This document shows, piece after piece, positions 48,999 through 63,291 of a DNA stretch of 64,000 nt (position 1 is its first letter; each line of letters starts with the position of its first letter). The notes below the pieces were generated by a model. It made no database searches, was not told where the DNA came from, and was given only the letters and a program-made list of their open reading frames with translations. The translations under genes and the position numbers were made by a program. The DNA is from Lasioglossum baleicum (taxonomy: Eukaryota > Arthropoda > Insecta > Hymenoptera > Halictidae), in NCBI RefSeq assembly GCF_051020765.1, contig NC_134941.1:12586001-12650000 (forward strand). The letters are read 5' to 3'.

Positions 48999-51340
48999 AT
49001 CCTGTTTCGTCTGCCGTTTTCTCTTGGAAGTGTTGCGTCGTGGATGGGTTATACGCAATTACGAGTGTGTCCTGGGACGCGAAGCTCGTCCCAAATCGTC
49101 GACGAGCGCGGTCGTTACCGGAGCTGGATCGATGCTCGTAACCAGGCCTGACCCAGGAGTCGCGCTTACGCATCTGTTTGCTGATTTGTGGCCCGGCGTC
49201 GTTTCGCCCAGGGATTTTTATCACGGCGAAGCTATCCGGTGATTGCGTCGTTAAGGCCTTCCGCGGCGGCAGGTACAGGCGACTAGCTCCCTCTTTCTCT
49301 CTCTCTCTCTCTGCTCGCTCTACCTCCTCCTCCGCGGCGCTCGTCTTTCTCTTCTTTCTCCAGGCTTTCGCGAACCGACACCGCGCGCACCTTCTGCAGG
49401 ATCCTCTCCTCGTGCAACAGTCGTCGTCCTTTCCCGTCAAGTATAGATGATTCCAACGTACTAAAGGGTCTAGGGGTTCTAAACACAGAATAAAGCTGGG
49501 ACACAGTGAGCTAAAATGGAGGAAGAAGAGGTAACACATATGCATTATGGAGCTTCCGCGTGTCGCGCCTGACTGCGACATTTCCGAGTGTCGGGACTAT
49601 TCTATGATCGTGGAAGATTTCAAGGAAACAGCGATGCAAGTTCTAGCCGGGTTCCAATAATTTTCGAGCGACCATCGCGCCGTAGAGTACCACGAGGAGG
49701 GTTAATGGACACGAAAGCGTCGAACGCGAAGATTCCTCGGCGGACAGGCAAGGACGAGGATCCTGTCTGTTCCGTCCTCGTCGTTCCCGCAGGTCTCGCC
49801 AGCTTCCTCGGAGCCGATGAGCCGAGACGTTTTATCGAGACACTCGATAGATGTACGATCGTTCGATCGTCTTCGGCCAGGATTGGATCGTTGTCGCGTG
49901 ATCTGCATCGTCGGTCCTTTATTTCATCCTGTCCCTCGTGACTAGCCGAGCGTGTACCGGGTCTCTCGTCGCACGGCCTAAGAAAGAGAAGAAACACGGG
50001 GGCCTCACTCGCCGTCTCTCGCGCGCCTCTTCCTCTCTTCGAAGAGAGAGAGTCGGGTTCTCTCTCTCTAGTGTCGCGTCGACCACCGCCGATATAATTC
50101 GCCGGCTTTTCCCTCGAAAAGGGCTTCGTCGACTGTCCGTCAACGGGGAAGAAGGGCTCTCCCGGCAGCGAGAGAGCGCGTTCCGCTCGTTAACTTTCCC
50201 CGTTTAATCGCTGGCCGGCGTCCATCCTCCTTCGTCTCATCGTTTCGCGCTCGGAGCATCGTAAATTCGTGGAATTTGCAGCGGGCCGTAAATTTCCTGC
50301 CCCCGCCCCTCTTTCCGAATAAGCCCCGAGCCGTGAAAACTCCCGGGCGGTAATTAGTTCGCGGCGAAGAATAAAGGTTCAACGACACGCTCGATCGCTC
50401 AACCAACGGGTCTCGACAAAATCGATTTTTCCCCCTCTTATTGGACAAATCAGCGCCAAGAACATAATCCACAAGTTCCAAGATGAAACTCCGGCTCATT
50501 AACGATCCCGCAGATGTGTTTGTACCCGCGTGTCCGGCGAAAGGGGATTTGACCAACCACTTCCTCCTCGGGCCGACGTTGAGAAGAATATATTGTCCGT
50601 ATCGAATCGAGATCTGCTCGGGAGATGCTCGTACTTCTGCCAACGGAGGTTAATTTCGTCGTGCCAGTTTCCAAAAAATTGCCAAAAATGATTTTTACCG
50701 GTCTCTTCGAGTTGAAATCATCAAACAGGCCACGCGGTACATATGTGGAGTCATTATCCGGCACTTGAACGCGCAATCGGAGGTCAAATTTCTCGCGACC
50801 GCCAGGAAACCGTCCTCAGAATTCCGTTTTCGCTTTCGTCGAGCACCCCCAGGAAACGCGCGTTCCCGGCTGGAGACACCCGACTGACCTCGGATGGAAC
50901 GAAATTAATGCTAATCCCCGGGAATTAATCCCCGGAGCCGAATGAGAGAATAGAGGTGGATTACTCCGGGACACGCCATCGGTCACACGAGCGTCGGCCC
51001 GTTTCCACGGGATTAATCACGCTGTGTACGCCTCTCTTGCACCCGCGCCTCGTCTCTCCTCCAGCCTCCTCTCTCTTGCTCTCTCTCTGTCCCATGACTC
51101 TTCTTTTTTTCCATCGGAGGATTTTCGGAACTTTACGACTTCTCCCGGTGTCGTTAATTTTTTGAATCCTCCCCCGAGCCTTAGCCCCCCTCTGGAGGAC
51201 CCACCGGAAAGGCGCCCGTGACTGCAACGCGCGCTCCGTTGATCTCAATATGCACCCTCGATGCATCTCAATGTGCAGGGGCGGTACGGGGTCATCTATC
51301 GGTTCTATAGAAAATTTGCATAGGCTTTAGAAAATTAATT

Positions 51341-51375
51341 TTAACCCCTCAAGAACGACGTCTGCGGGTCGTGCC
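51341..51375 (+). mobile_element. Possible TTAA-type MITE end
   Basis: The sequence starts TTAACCCCTCAAGAACGAC and includes a small internal inverted repeat, ACGAC (51355-51359) with GTCGT (51368-51372). The TTAACCCC start resembles the other TTAA-type elements here. No right end was found, so this could be chance. Confidence 0.3.
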
Positions 51376-52177
51376 GATTCTAGCTTCTTTATTGCGCGAG
51401 GTATGATTATTGAGAATGATACACTCGGGGCTAGTATAGCTTGCCAACTGAAATTGGGGACGGGCGCGAAAATATATATAAAAAAGACGAAATCATCCGT
51501 TACATGGGAGGATAGTCAAACATAGATCATCGCTAATTACTAGACGAAAGTAACTGAGCAGAAATACTCGAGGCTATTTTCCACGGTGTGTACGTTGAAG
51601 AGAGAGAGGCAGTTTGGCTGCGTCGGAGGAGGACGATGGTTCTGGGAGAGGCGCAAAGTGCAGGCCGACGTCGGTTCTGTTCGCGGGGACGTTCGTCGGA
51701 AGAAATTTGGAGCGGAGGGATTCGAGGCTCGTTACTCGCGCGGCGGCTTGCACCCGTCGCGTTATCTTTTATTGAAAGTGACATCGAATCGGGGCATCGT
51801 CATCGCGGCCCCTAGCGTATCTCGGTCGATCTCGACATCTGGATCAGTGGTGTCGATCCCTTTCGTGTACCGCGTGACGGTGCAGGTTAAAAAAGAAGAC
51901 GATGTCAGGGTTCCTCGTGTCTCGCATCATCGTTTCCCCTTCGGCTTTCCGTTCGCTCCCTCTCGGTCTGTCCCTCTCGGTTTCCCCGCTGTTGGCTGCC
52001 AGTTCCCCCGTGTCCTCACCTCGAGCCTGTTGTTCGGGATTTAACGATACACCAGGGAGAGGACGAAACAGACGAATGATCGTTTATTAGAACTGATAGC
52101 GTTTTAACTGGCTGAGATATTTCAGCCGGTCGAGAGTCAGGAAGACGTAGAAGGGGGGCGCAGTGATGGTAGGAGGT

Positions 52178-52232
52178 ACAAGAAGAAGAAGAAGAAGAAA
52201 ACGAAGGAGGAGGAGAAGAAGAAGAAGAAAGA
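52178..52232. repeat. (GAA)n / (GGA)n repeat
   Basis: Imperfect GAA trinucleotide tract of about 55 bp with GGA units in the middle. Uninterrupted GAA repeats can adopt triplex structures. Confidence 0.9.
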
Positions 52233-52900
52233 GAACGAACCGCCACGATGTACGGCCTATCCAGACTAATCCACGCGCGCGTCCGTTTATTACTCCGTTG
52301 GACAGTGTGCGTTCTGCTCGCTCGCTCCAAGATCATCCTCTTTGCGGAGCGTGTGGGCCGAATTCCACTCGATTAAGATTTAATTTTTAAATCACGACCA
52401 CTCGCCGCAACGAATTTACATCGCGACACGTGCTCCTCTCGCTTCTCTCCCTTCTCTCTCTTCGCTTCGCTATTCTTCTTTCCACGGTTCGTCGAGTTCC
52501 GCGCGTCACGTGTGCACCGCGAGCGTCGCTTTCCCTTTGACGATGGGGGCCTAAAGGATTTCGTGATGGATGGAGCTCGATCGTTCGGCGATCGTCCCCC
52601 GATACACTGTCGACGATGATTATTGAGAGGCGGGGGCTCGCGCGAGTCGTCGACCCCGGCCCGACCGCGGCGAACATCTTTGACACAGTTTTAAGTGTCG
52701 TGCGATCGTGACGAAGCTCCGCCGACAGTGAAATTAATCCGGCCGATGCGCGACGAATCTCTCGCAGCTAGAACTCGATAGAGGCTTACTAATCATCTCC
52801 TACGTCTGCTTTTAGTGGGTCCAACGATAGGAGTTGACGTTTGAAAGAAACATTCAATTATTCAAGGAAAGATAGCTCCTTTCTACTTGGGAGCACCTGT

Positions 52901-52930
52901 GCCACGCCTCCTCGGGTCAGGCCACGCCCA
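52901..52930. promoter_or_regulatory. Paired GCCACGCC motifs
   Basis: GCCACGCCTC (52901-52910) and GCCACGCCCA (52921-52930) lie exactly 20 bp apart. They are the reverse complement of the GGGCGTGGC motif found elsewhere in the window and are possible Sp/KLF-type sites. Confidence 0.3.
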
Positions 52931-55861
52931 TTTCACAGAAAAAAACAAGTCAAAATAGCTGACCCATCGTTCTGACAGGATCTAGCGACTAGAGGGAGTT
53001 TATTTGAGCGATGATTTAGAGTACGCACGTCGTCGGCCGACAATTAGAAACTAGTGGGAGGGCCGGTGTGCGGAGCGAAAAATTTGTGTGGCGTTTATCG
53101 GCAACCGTTTCGACGTATTTACGGCGGATAACGCCGGCGTTATTAGCGGCGCGTCTAATTAGCCGAAAGTTGGCGCGACGCCGCCGGTGGGGTCGGTCGC
53201 GGCTGTTGTGCGCCTGTGCGGTCGTTATTAAAATAACAACGTTTCGTTTTTCGTCCGGATTCGGGATCGGTGTAAAGTGTGCGCGCGTCGCGGATGCGTT
53301 AATTAAGAGAGAGAGAAAAAGGCCACGGTTCGTTGGCGGTTGATGCAGTTTTCTGCATCAATCGTCTCGCGGGCCGAGGTTGGCAATGAAAGCGCAAAAG
53401 GGTCTCTAAAAGACCTTCCACCGGGAGGATTCAGTGAAATATACTGCGAGACGTACATCGTATACAACGAGGCAAGGGATTACGATCCGCGCGCGCACAC
53501 ACCGTGCCCGGTCTCTCGCGTCTTCGAGCACCGAGAAGAGATCGGGCTCGGTCTCTCGGCCGAATGCGACCAACGAGCCACGAGCTCGTCGTCGATTTTC
53601 CCAGTCGTCTTTTATTCGCCGCTTCTATCCACGGTACCTATACACATACACATTGACGTACGCGCGTGATCTTTCTCTCATGCATGCGCACGCCGAGCCG
53701 GCAAACGCGACTGGCAAAAGTCTGCTGCCGATTTAACGCGTCGATGACGATTCTTCGCGCGAACCTTTCTTTCGCGGAATTTCACAGGTACCGTTACAGC
53801 CCCGATCTCGCGAGTAATTGTCGGCCGGAGCATAATAGATCGTCGTTCCCTCGCGTTCTAACGCCAGCCCGCTCGCACCGCTGCCTATTCAAAATCAGTG
53901 TTTCCCCGTTCTGTATCATCGGCTCCCATCTTCTTCCGCGTGTCGCCGGATCGAGAATAAATCCATTGGCCTGCCGAGGCAACGCCGCCATCGCGAAACG
54001 AACGTCTCTCTACCGTAATCCATCGTTTCCTCGGTGCGAATGGCTCTGGACAAATCAGAAACAAAAATACCAGACGATTCGTCTTCGTCTTTTCCTTCAC
54101 AGACTGGGCGTGGCCTGTTTTTGTTGCTCGTGAAAGCTTCGGTGCCACCAAATAGCAAATCAGAAAAACAATAGAGAATACCATTGTAGATAGTACTCGG
54201 TAGGCGTGGCCTCGCTGCTCCTGCCAAAGGTCCAGAGTGCGCTGCCGGGAAATCCGTGTCCACGCGTGCAACACGTCAGCTGAGCGAGCAACAAAACGGT
54301 TCCGTGGGAGGTCGTTGGAAGGGACGCGCGTGCAGCAAAGCTTGTCGGAGGCGCGTGTCAATCTCAGGGCGACGAGCGTTGCCCCTTTCGCGAGGATTAA
54401 TCAAAGCCTGCGTCAAACTCTTGAGGCTTCCGCGCTGCGGGCCTCGGCGTGTTTGCGCAAACACCGATCCGCCGTGTTCTCCGGGGGGCACATCCCGTGG
54501 TATCCACCTCTGTTCTCCCACGCCCACGATCTTCCAAATAAATGTTTCTCCGCCGAATCGCGGTGCGAGCGGCGGACACAAGCGCGCCTCTCGCTCCCGT
54601 TTTCAAGCGCAATGGGTACACACGCCGCGGCAACCGGGTCCCTTTGAAATTCATCCGTCCGTCGCGTCGCGTATTCGATACACGACATATCCAGAAAGCA
54701 AGCCCGGTGCATTTACCGTCGACGTTTCTCCGCTTTCGTTACAAAGTTCCCTTCGGCGGCGGAATATCAAACTGCTGCTCTCTCGCGGGAAGAAAAGAGA
54801 GAGAGAGAGAAGGAGAAGGAGGAGGAGAGGAGCGGAGGGCGGAGAGACTGGGGCGAACCCTTTCGCCAGACCGAGCCCGAGAGTAATTTCCAGGAATTAA
54901 AATCATAAAAACGACAACCACCGCGAATACTAAAAATCCTCCGTCTTCCATCCCACTATGCCGCCCCCGCGACCAGGGGACAAAGAAAAAGAGGACATCC
55001 CGACGAGTACAAAGCATACAAACGCCCGGGATGGGTCCACCTCGAGCCGCCACCGCCAGCATAAATTCAACCTTCTGAACTTTCTCGTTCCTCCGTTTTC
55101 CTTTCCGCCAGGCTCGGTGAGAGTCTCTCTTTCTCTCTTTTTCTCACCGTGTTTGTCCCTCTTCTTCACTCTGCTCGGATTCTCGCGGGTTCACAGCGAA
55201 TTAATAGGATCGCGGCCGTAACGAGTCCGACCGACGACTTTGATCAGATTCGAGCTCGCGCTTCGCAGATTAACCCTTCAACGGCTTAGCCTGGCAGAGA
55301 TGCGGGCAAGGCGTCAGGACTGCGAAAGATACGGGAACGATTATCGTTTCGCGGACCACTCGGCGGAACGACGCCACGGGAAAAACGAATCCCATCTCGT
55401 TGTCAGTCCTGCGACCGCTCGCCAAGCTGTTGGCGAGGTCCTCCTAATTCCTTTATCGTAAACGCCGCACGCGCCGCGATCGTTTGCCACCCTAACGCTC
55501 GTTCGACCGATATCTCCACACGCCCCTGCTACTTTTCTTAGAGTTTTGTTTAACGATCGGTATTACTCATCGCAGTTTCCGGTGGCAATTATTACAGGTC
55601 TCGAGAAGGCTACCGATTTCCTTATAGCCCGCATTGGATCGTGAAACGGTCGATCAGCTGAAAAACTTTATACATCCGGCCGGAGCTAGAAGCCTCGTTG
55701 AATGATAATTAAACAAGTTCATTCGCTGAACGCTGTTCGCACACTCCGGTCACATCCCGGTGTGTTTCACGATGCAGGAATCCGTGCTTGTGATTCGATG
55801 GTTGGAACGATAAGCTACCATTTCGGAGTCTGGGATGAAAAGAACGAGACAGAGAGAAAGA

Positions 55862-55873
55862 GGGGGGGGGGGG
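55862..55873. repeat. G12 homopolymer
   Basis: Run of 12 G on the + strand. It may be length-uncertain in the assembly. Confidence 0.85.
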
Positions 55874-58800
55874 ATCAATGTCAAAGGAAAACAGCTCACG
55901 GGTAAACTGCTAGTCGTCCAACTATTCGGAGAACACGCTGATTCCGCCGTGCTCTTCAAGAGTCCGCATCTTCCCTCGCGTTTTGTATTCCTCGAGCGGA
56001 ACGATACTCGAGGCTGCATTAAATTGCTGGGTCCTCTCGCCGGGCGGGATAGGTCGAATGCGTATGGAAAGTTAAACAAGCGGTCACTACGCGGCCCGTC
56101 TGATGTCTCTGGAACCACGAATTTTATGTGCATCACGGAATAGATGGGATCGAGATTTAATTTCGAGAGCAGCCGAGAGAGATAGTCGCTCGATGTAGCT
56201 TCACCTGGCTCTCCGATATTCCTGGCACGGGAGACGCTTTAACGCGTCCCATCCTGGACATCTAACCTCCGTAAAGACGGATAATGGCTTCTCGAGCGCA
56301 ATAACAAACAGGCTTTTTCAGGTTCTTCGTGGAACCCGAAAAGGTTGCTTCAACTCGTCGTTAATTAGAACAGAGCTTTATTCCCGCAAGATCTATAGCT
56401 GAACGAATGAACTGAAATCACAAAACGATCCGTCTAGTTCACCGTTTTCGAACAGTGACCCACATATGGGACTCGTGAAATTGGTCGTGGGGAAAAATCG
56501 CGTTTGGTAACGGCGCGACAACCGGCGGCGGCGAATTTCGCAGGAAGCTCGTCGAAACGAGTCGGAACGGAAGCGTTGTCGAGGCACGCATTGTTCGGCA
56601 AGGTGTACGGGACGACAAAGGCGACGGTAGGGGTAGGTGAGCGGCCAAGGGGGTGGGATAGGGTGCCGGGAATTGGAAGAACGGGGGGTGGGATCGAGCG
56701 AGCGAGCAGAGCGAACAGAGCGAGCGGCAATAGCTTTGAAGGTAGCAGCCGGGCTGGCATCGGGGGTATCTAGGATGGCAAAGCCTCTCCTAATGCATCT
56801 GTACGTTTCCCATTACGATTCGGTGCGCGTGGGTTAAACTAACGAGACCAGGCGACTGGAAGGGAGAGGGTGAGAAGAGATCAGAACCAGAAGGGAAGGA
56901 CAGCAGCCGGTGGAAGACGGAGCCAGGCTGCGCGGCGTGGATTAAAGAAAGACGGAGTCCCGGAGTAGTGGAGATAGAGAGAAGGGGGGAGAGAGAGAGA
57001 GCCGAATACGTGACGGGGTAAAATGTAGAGGGAGCAAGAGAGAGAGAGAGAGGGATAGCGCGAGGAGAGGGTGAGTTTCCATCTCGATTCGGCCGGGTTT
57101 CCATAGCGACTGGGACGTGACCACGTTGCCCATGGGGAAGACGAGCGAAAGAAAGATGAACGTAGACAAGGGGATCGAACGAAGAAGAGACGGAGAGGAG
57201 CGGCGCGTCACGAATGCAATACCGACGCACGATTCTCTCGTTCTCTCTCTCTCTCTCTTTCCGCCGGCTCGCCATGATTTTCTCGATTCGACGAAGAAAA
57301 AGGGAAGCAAGGGTGGCAAGGGATAAATGGATACACCGGCGGTAGAGAAGAGAACGGTTAAATCAACCGTGAGGTCACGTGGGAGAGCACGGAAGCAGCA
57401 ACAGCAGCGGCGGACCCTCCGAAAAAGTTCCGACGTTCGGGCGCGACGAGAAAAACTAGCGACTCCGAGAGGTCGGAATTGAATTCGGGGGCCGGCTTGC
57501 TCTCGCCCGCCAGCTACGCTAGGGATAATCAAATTTTCGTCGGACGGGAAAACGCGCAGCCCTCGAGAACACGTCGGCCTGTGAATATCGCGGCCGCCGC
57601 GCGCGTGCGGCTTCGGCTGCGGCTGTGGCTGGTGCTCTCCCTCCGCAGCCTCGGCCGCCGCACCGTCGAGTTTCACCGCGTCTCGCCGCCAATCTCTCGA
57701 GCGCGCCCCGTCGATGATCGATAAACCGGTCTTGGGAAATTTCGAAGCGGCACGCAGCGAGCACAAAAGAAACGATCCTCGCGCCGGCAGGACGATCGAG
57801 GACACTCGAGGCGGCGTCGTTTCCCGTCACAGAAAAGGAGAAAGAGAGAGGGAGGATTGCCAATTTGTCGAAGGGTCGAACGAACCTACTGGCTGGGCTG
57901 GATGGCTGGGTTCGTGGGTTCGATTGGCACCCGCGGTACGGCTCAACCCCCTCAAAGGACCTCTCGCGCCACCACGAGAAAGAACCCTGCCCCCGAACTA
58001 TCGCTGTCGTTGCACAAACACACCTTAAACTCGACTCGCACCGCACGTACCGCCGGTTCCACGAGGATCGATGATTCATCTCGCAGCTATTGTTGCCCCG
58101 GAATAAGGAACGCTCGTCCCGGAGAGTTTTCCCTCGGATCGGCTCGCGCATACCAAAGTTCCTGGAACGCTTCCTTCTACGGCTGACAGCAGGGGCGAAA
58201 GTCAATTTGGGAAACCTCAGCGTGTTCCTGCCCCGACGACAACTAAACGAGGGTGCGTGTCCGAAAAGGCATCGGGAACGCAATCAACGCCTCACGCGGA
58301 ATCGCCACGTTCACGGAAAAGAACGAACGTCCCCCTTGTTCTACGGGGATGTCACGTTGCCTCCATCATCGGTATTCCACGCAACCTTTCACGGGGATCA
58401 TCGAAACTCCCATGAGCTCCGTCCACTGTTATCCGGGGGTGAAACAGTGGAATCGAGCAATCGCTATTCGCTACGATAGTTCGCTTTATTAATATTTCAG
58501 CATGCTCGCTGTCGACCCTTATTAACTCCACTTTTGCATTGAACGCCCCACATAGGGATGTCCCAATTTCCAGGAGAGTGTACAAGGGTGGTTATCAGGA
58601 TCGCGGGAACTGGAGCTGAGACCGAACAATGCGTACCGAGCAAGAAACAGATTCGATCGAATGATCGAGGAAGAATTCGGCTGGGTTTCCCGGTTCGATC
58701 GCCGGCGATCTTTACGAGCGATCGGAGCTCGAAGCCAGGCGTCTAGATGTCCGTGATAAAAGGGCCTGTTCGTGTCGTAATTCGATGCTACCGACCAGAA

Positions 58801-60074
58801 GGGGCGCCCCGTTCGTTATCGCTGGTCCGCGTGGTCGCGTATAATATCTCGCGATTTTATTGCGCTCGGAACGAGCAGACGGTGTCGACGCGATAGACAC
58901 GAAGCGTGCAGCAGCCCGTTAAAGTGCACCGCCGGAAAATTTCATCGGAAACATTATCGCGCGCCGATGGAATCGCGCGGAGACGAATAAAAAATTGGGC
59001 TCACTGCGGAGACACGCGCACTCGCCTGTTTTTAAGAGAACGAAATAACGAAAAGTGACGGAAAACACTTTTTTCACGTTGTGCCGAACGACCGGGGTTC
59101 TTTTGGACAGTTAGATTAGTTGCTACAATTCCGAGCTTTATTGCTGGACAATACGACGCGGTCTGCTGAGGCAACATCCGGTCCCAACGTCTTTTCGCCT
59201 GTCCACTTTCTCTGTTTATCGCAGCCCTAAATGTGCCCCGGTTTTCCTGTAAGGGAAGGATAGCCAAGACACACATGGCCTGCTCCAGACTTTTCCAAGG
59301 TATTAATAGATCCGGCATCGAAGCGGAAAGAAATGAATTCGGAGTAGAGCGTCCGCGTATCGGTCCGGTAATAAATTGCTTTCTCTCTCTCCCGAGAGAA
59401 AGAGAGAGTGATTTATGTGCGCGTTCGGGAGAGTATTCCCGTAGGTTCGGCCGGGAGACAAACGCGTTGTTTCGAGTCCGAGCGAGAGAAGTAGTAGGAA
59501 GAAGAATAGGACGAGGACGGACGGACCACGTCGGGGAGAGGAGCCGGGGGAAGTCGGTGGTCGCTAAAAGAGCTCGAAAGTACCCTCCGCAAACGATCGT
59601 CGTGTCTCCCGCGCTCTCTTCTTCTGAAGAGCAGCTCCTTCTAATCCGCGAAGGGGTCATTTCCCAGAGAAAAATGTGGTGCTCGTTAAAATTATCTACG
59701 GGATACGGCGCGCCGGGGCGAGAGAAGAGACCCAGTCCGGGTTAGAGAAATCGGGTGAAAAATAAAAAGTCGAGGTTGATAAGGCCGGGGTTGGAACCGA
59801 CGACGACTACGACGAGCGCTTGTGAACGTGGCAGCGGGAGACAGAGAAAGAAAGGGAAAGAGAGGGATCCCAGAGAAATGGGACGGAAGGAAGAGGAGAC
59901 CGAGGGAGCGAGAAAGCGAGAGGAAGAGAAGGAAGAGAGGTGCCGCGAACCGACAACCGAATTAACTTCTCTAGGTATTTCGACCTTTGCTCGTTTTGTC
60001 ATTGTCCCCGCGGATAAGGATCTACCGTGCTCGCGCACACCCTACGTACATATATTTTTAGTCCTTTATAAGCG

Positions 60075-60110
60075 GGGGAGGAGGAGGAGGAGGAGGACGA
60101 GGAGGAGGAG
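60075..60110. repeat. (GGA)n trinucleotide repeat
   Basis: About 11 GGA units with one CGA interruption. Confidence 0.9.
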
Positions 60111-62974
60111 TAGGACGGCACGCACACCGAGATAGAGCGAGAGAGGGAGGAACAGGCGGATAGAGAGGGAGGCACCGTTGCCCTCCGAGTGGTTCTATAA
60201 AATATGAGGGACATTAATATTCCGTGCCTCCCGGAGGAGGAGGCGGTGGTGGATGGAAAGTGGGTAGAGCGGAACCGGCAACGAGAGAGAATCCGCCCGG
60301 CTAGAGTAGAAACTACTGTCCACTTGGTATTTCGAGGAAACGGTGGCCTGCTTTCGCCGTTCCGTAATTGCCCACTCCTCCTCACCTATGCTCTCTTTCG
60401 TGTCTCATCTCGCTCGGTGACAATCATCGTTGGAATTCTATCGTTTTTATCGTACCGCTGCTCGCTGCTCCGGACAACTCGGGAGCAAATAAACCACGCC
60501 CACCTTGAACGCGCCACGCCTACTTTGTACATAGAACGCAAGATAGATGATCTTTGTCGCGGGAAACTTTACTCGGTCTCTCGGAGATCGAGTTTTGGGG
60601 GGTGGAGTCTGAACACACAGGCAATTAACGAAAAGACACATCTTTCGGTCGAATTTTCCCGGTGGTTAGAAATCCCCAACGCTCCAAATTCGCGATGCCG
60701 TCGAAGAGAGCCGGCTGGGAGGATTTGCTTCGGGTCGTGTCGTGAAAAGGGCGACCTTTAAAAGCTCCCAGAGGATCGGTGTTCGCGACGATATCGGCCC
60801 GCTCGCAAGACACGCGCGCGCGCGAAAGAAACGGCAGCGGGCTGAGCGCGTAGGTTCGCTTACATTGTATCTCGCGGTGGTCCTCGATCGCGATTGGACG
60901 AGGCCCGAGCGAGATTGGATCTACGAGTATCGATCATGCATCGGCCAGGGCTCCTCCATTCGAGTACTAATGGAAAGACTGGTATTCATGTGAACGGCCT
61001 TCGGGGCTTCTGCAGGCCGTTGCCTGCGTCTCCGTTCTCTCTCTTTCTTTCTCTTCCTCGCCTCTTCTTTCTTCTCTATCCACTCTCTCTCTCTTTCTCG
61101 GCCCTCCTCGTCCCATTCTTTCCTCCTTTTCTTCCTCGCTCTTCTTCTCTCTCCACCCTCTCGTCTTTTTCTTCGTCGTTCGTCCTCTTTGTCCCACCTT
61201 CTCGCGGACGACTTCTCCTTCTCTTTCACGCTCACCTCCGGATCCACGTATATACATATATATCTGTCATCCCGACCGCGTCGTTAGAACAGACTCTGTT
61301 TATTGACACGAGTCGTCGAGTGCCGGGATCCTCGCGTTTCCTCCTCCTTCTCTCGCGCGTGCGACCCGTCCCCGGCGCTGAAATCTCTGCCACGGGCGTG
61401 TCGCGCCGACAGGATTTTCGAAATGCTGCGGTTTCGGTCGGGCAATCTGTAACAGACAGATAGAGGGTGTCAGGAATGCGTCGGTTTGCTGTTCGCGATG
61501 CTAATTCCGCTTCTTCGCCGTTTTCGAAAGCGACGTATTAAAACATTTCGCGTTGATTTCCTATTTATACTCAGTTTCTGGTTTTTCCATCTCGAATGGA
61601 ACGGGACCTCAATTTTCGGATAAACCGAAGCTTTCGGTTAAAATAAGTTCTCCGTCACATATCCAAGCCTCGGTGCTGGATATTTCGGAGCAACCGGGGG
61701 ACAGAGAGGCGGAAAGAGGTGACAAGAGGGATTGCCCGCTGCGGAGAGATAGATCCCTCGTGAGAGGATCGGGATTTTCGTCGAGATCCTCGCGCAAACT
61801 TTCTCGCGCGGCCGAGAAGTCGTTGGTTTTCACCCTCGAGAGACTCGTCGGGATATTTGGTGGTCAAGGGGCCATAAACAGGGCCACTATGCGACCGGAA
61901 AGAAAAACACTGGACCAGAGCGAGAAAGGAAAGAAGGGGAGATCGGGAACGGTGGTTGCCGGCTATTCCCGCGGCGAACTCGAAAAAAGTTCGAGCCTTT
62001 TGTTTCGCGAAACTTTTATTTCTTTCGGGACGAACGGTTTCGGCTACGGTCAGCGGCCACCGGGCCCACCGCCGGGTTCTCTCTCTCTCTCTCTCTCTGC
62101 CATCCCGAAGATGATAAATTCCCGAATTAATCTGCTCGAAAAGTTGCCGGGAGGGAACTTTCGCGTCCGCGCGAAACGACGGAAATTGCGGCTCCTCGGG
62201 GAAACTGCTGCGGGAGTATAACGGTGGCCGAGGATTCCATAACATAAAGTAGCGGCCGGAAGCCACCGGGTAGGAACAGTGGCTTCCTCTAATTCGCAGA
62301 GTAGCCTGCTCAATTAAGATCCTCCCGGATCTTTGGCCCGCAACGAATTATCGGGCTGCTTCGAAATTTCCTCGATACCCGTCGAACTTCCTGTCGAAAG
62401 ATTCTCATTATCGATGCATCGAGTTCCTGTATCATGGAAATTATTCAGCCCCTTACCGAGACAACGACGAAGATGTCGAGCACACGAGGAGTTAAAAAGA
62501 GGTTTGGTACAAAAACAAACGCAGAGAGAGAGAGCGTCATCGATGCGCCGAGTTCCGGTGACCCGAGCGCGCGGAGGCCATTCCGGCTTTATCTTGACGA
62601 AAAGTATTTAATTTTACAACGTACCCGGAGCAATCTTTCTCGACTCTTTTATAGAGCCGGGGAACAAGTCCCCTTCTGTTCCTTGAGCACAGTAGAGAAC
62701 GTCGCAGGGAGCGAGAGGAGAGAAAAAGGAGCGGCACGAGGAACCCCTTTCTCGTTTCCCCGCCGTGATCGCGCTATCTCCAAAGAGCTTATCTACGCAA
62801 CGATCGGACAGGGGTGCCGAGACGACATTATATTTTTTCCTCGTTTTTTCTGGACGGTGCCCTCTTCCGTTTCCTCGGGAGCGTGGACCGTGGCGTGCGG
62901 GGTAGCTGTTCCCCGAGCCCTTGTGAAATTCCTAATTAAGATTCGGGAGCCGAAACCCGTAGCAAGCAGCAGAT

Positions 62975-62978
<4 letters not shown>

Positions 62979-63032
<54 letters not shown>
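62979..63032. repeat. (GA)n microsatellite, about 54 bp
   Basis: Second longest dinucleotide tract in the window. It is complementary to the (CT)n tract at 29401-29465 in intron 1. Confidence 0.95.
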
Positions 63033-63036
<4 letters not shown>

Positions 63037-63235
63037 AGAGACAAGACCCTCTTCTGGCAGCGGCTCGTCCAGCCTTCTCTCATCGCCTCTCGGTTCGGCT
63101 TTCTTCCTAGGTGAGAGAGCGCATAACCGCGGGCCATTGTGGCCTGGCGAGCGTACCCCTCGGTCGTTACCCACATTGTTCCATTGTTGGATTATCATAA
63201 ACACAGTTTCATTACAACGATAAAGGTGGCAGCGT

Positions 63236-63291
63236 CGCGTCGCGTCGAGCCGAGTCGAGTCGAGGAAAGTCGAGTTGAGTCGAGTCGAACG
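63236..63291. repeat. GTCGA-type minisatellite
   Basis: GCGTC units pass into CGAGT/GTCGA pentamers and near-pentamers through about 55 bp. A short patch of the same motif occurs near 20387-20402. Confidence 0.75.
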
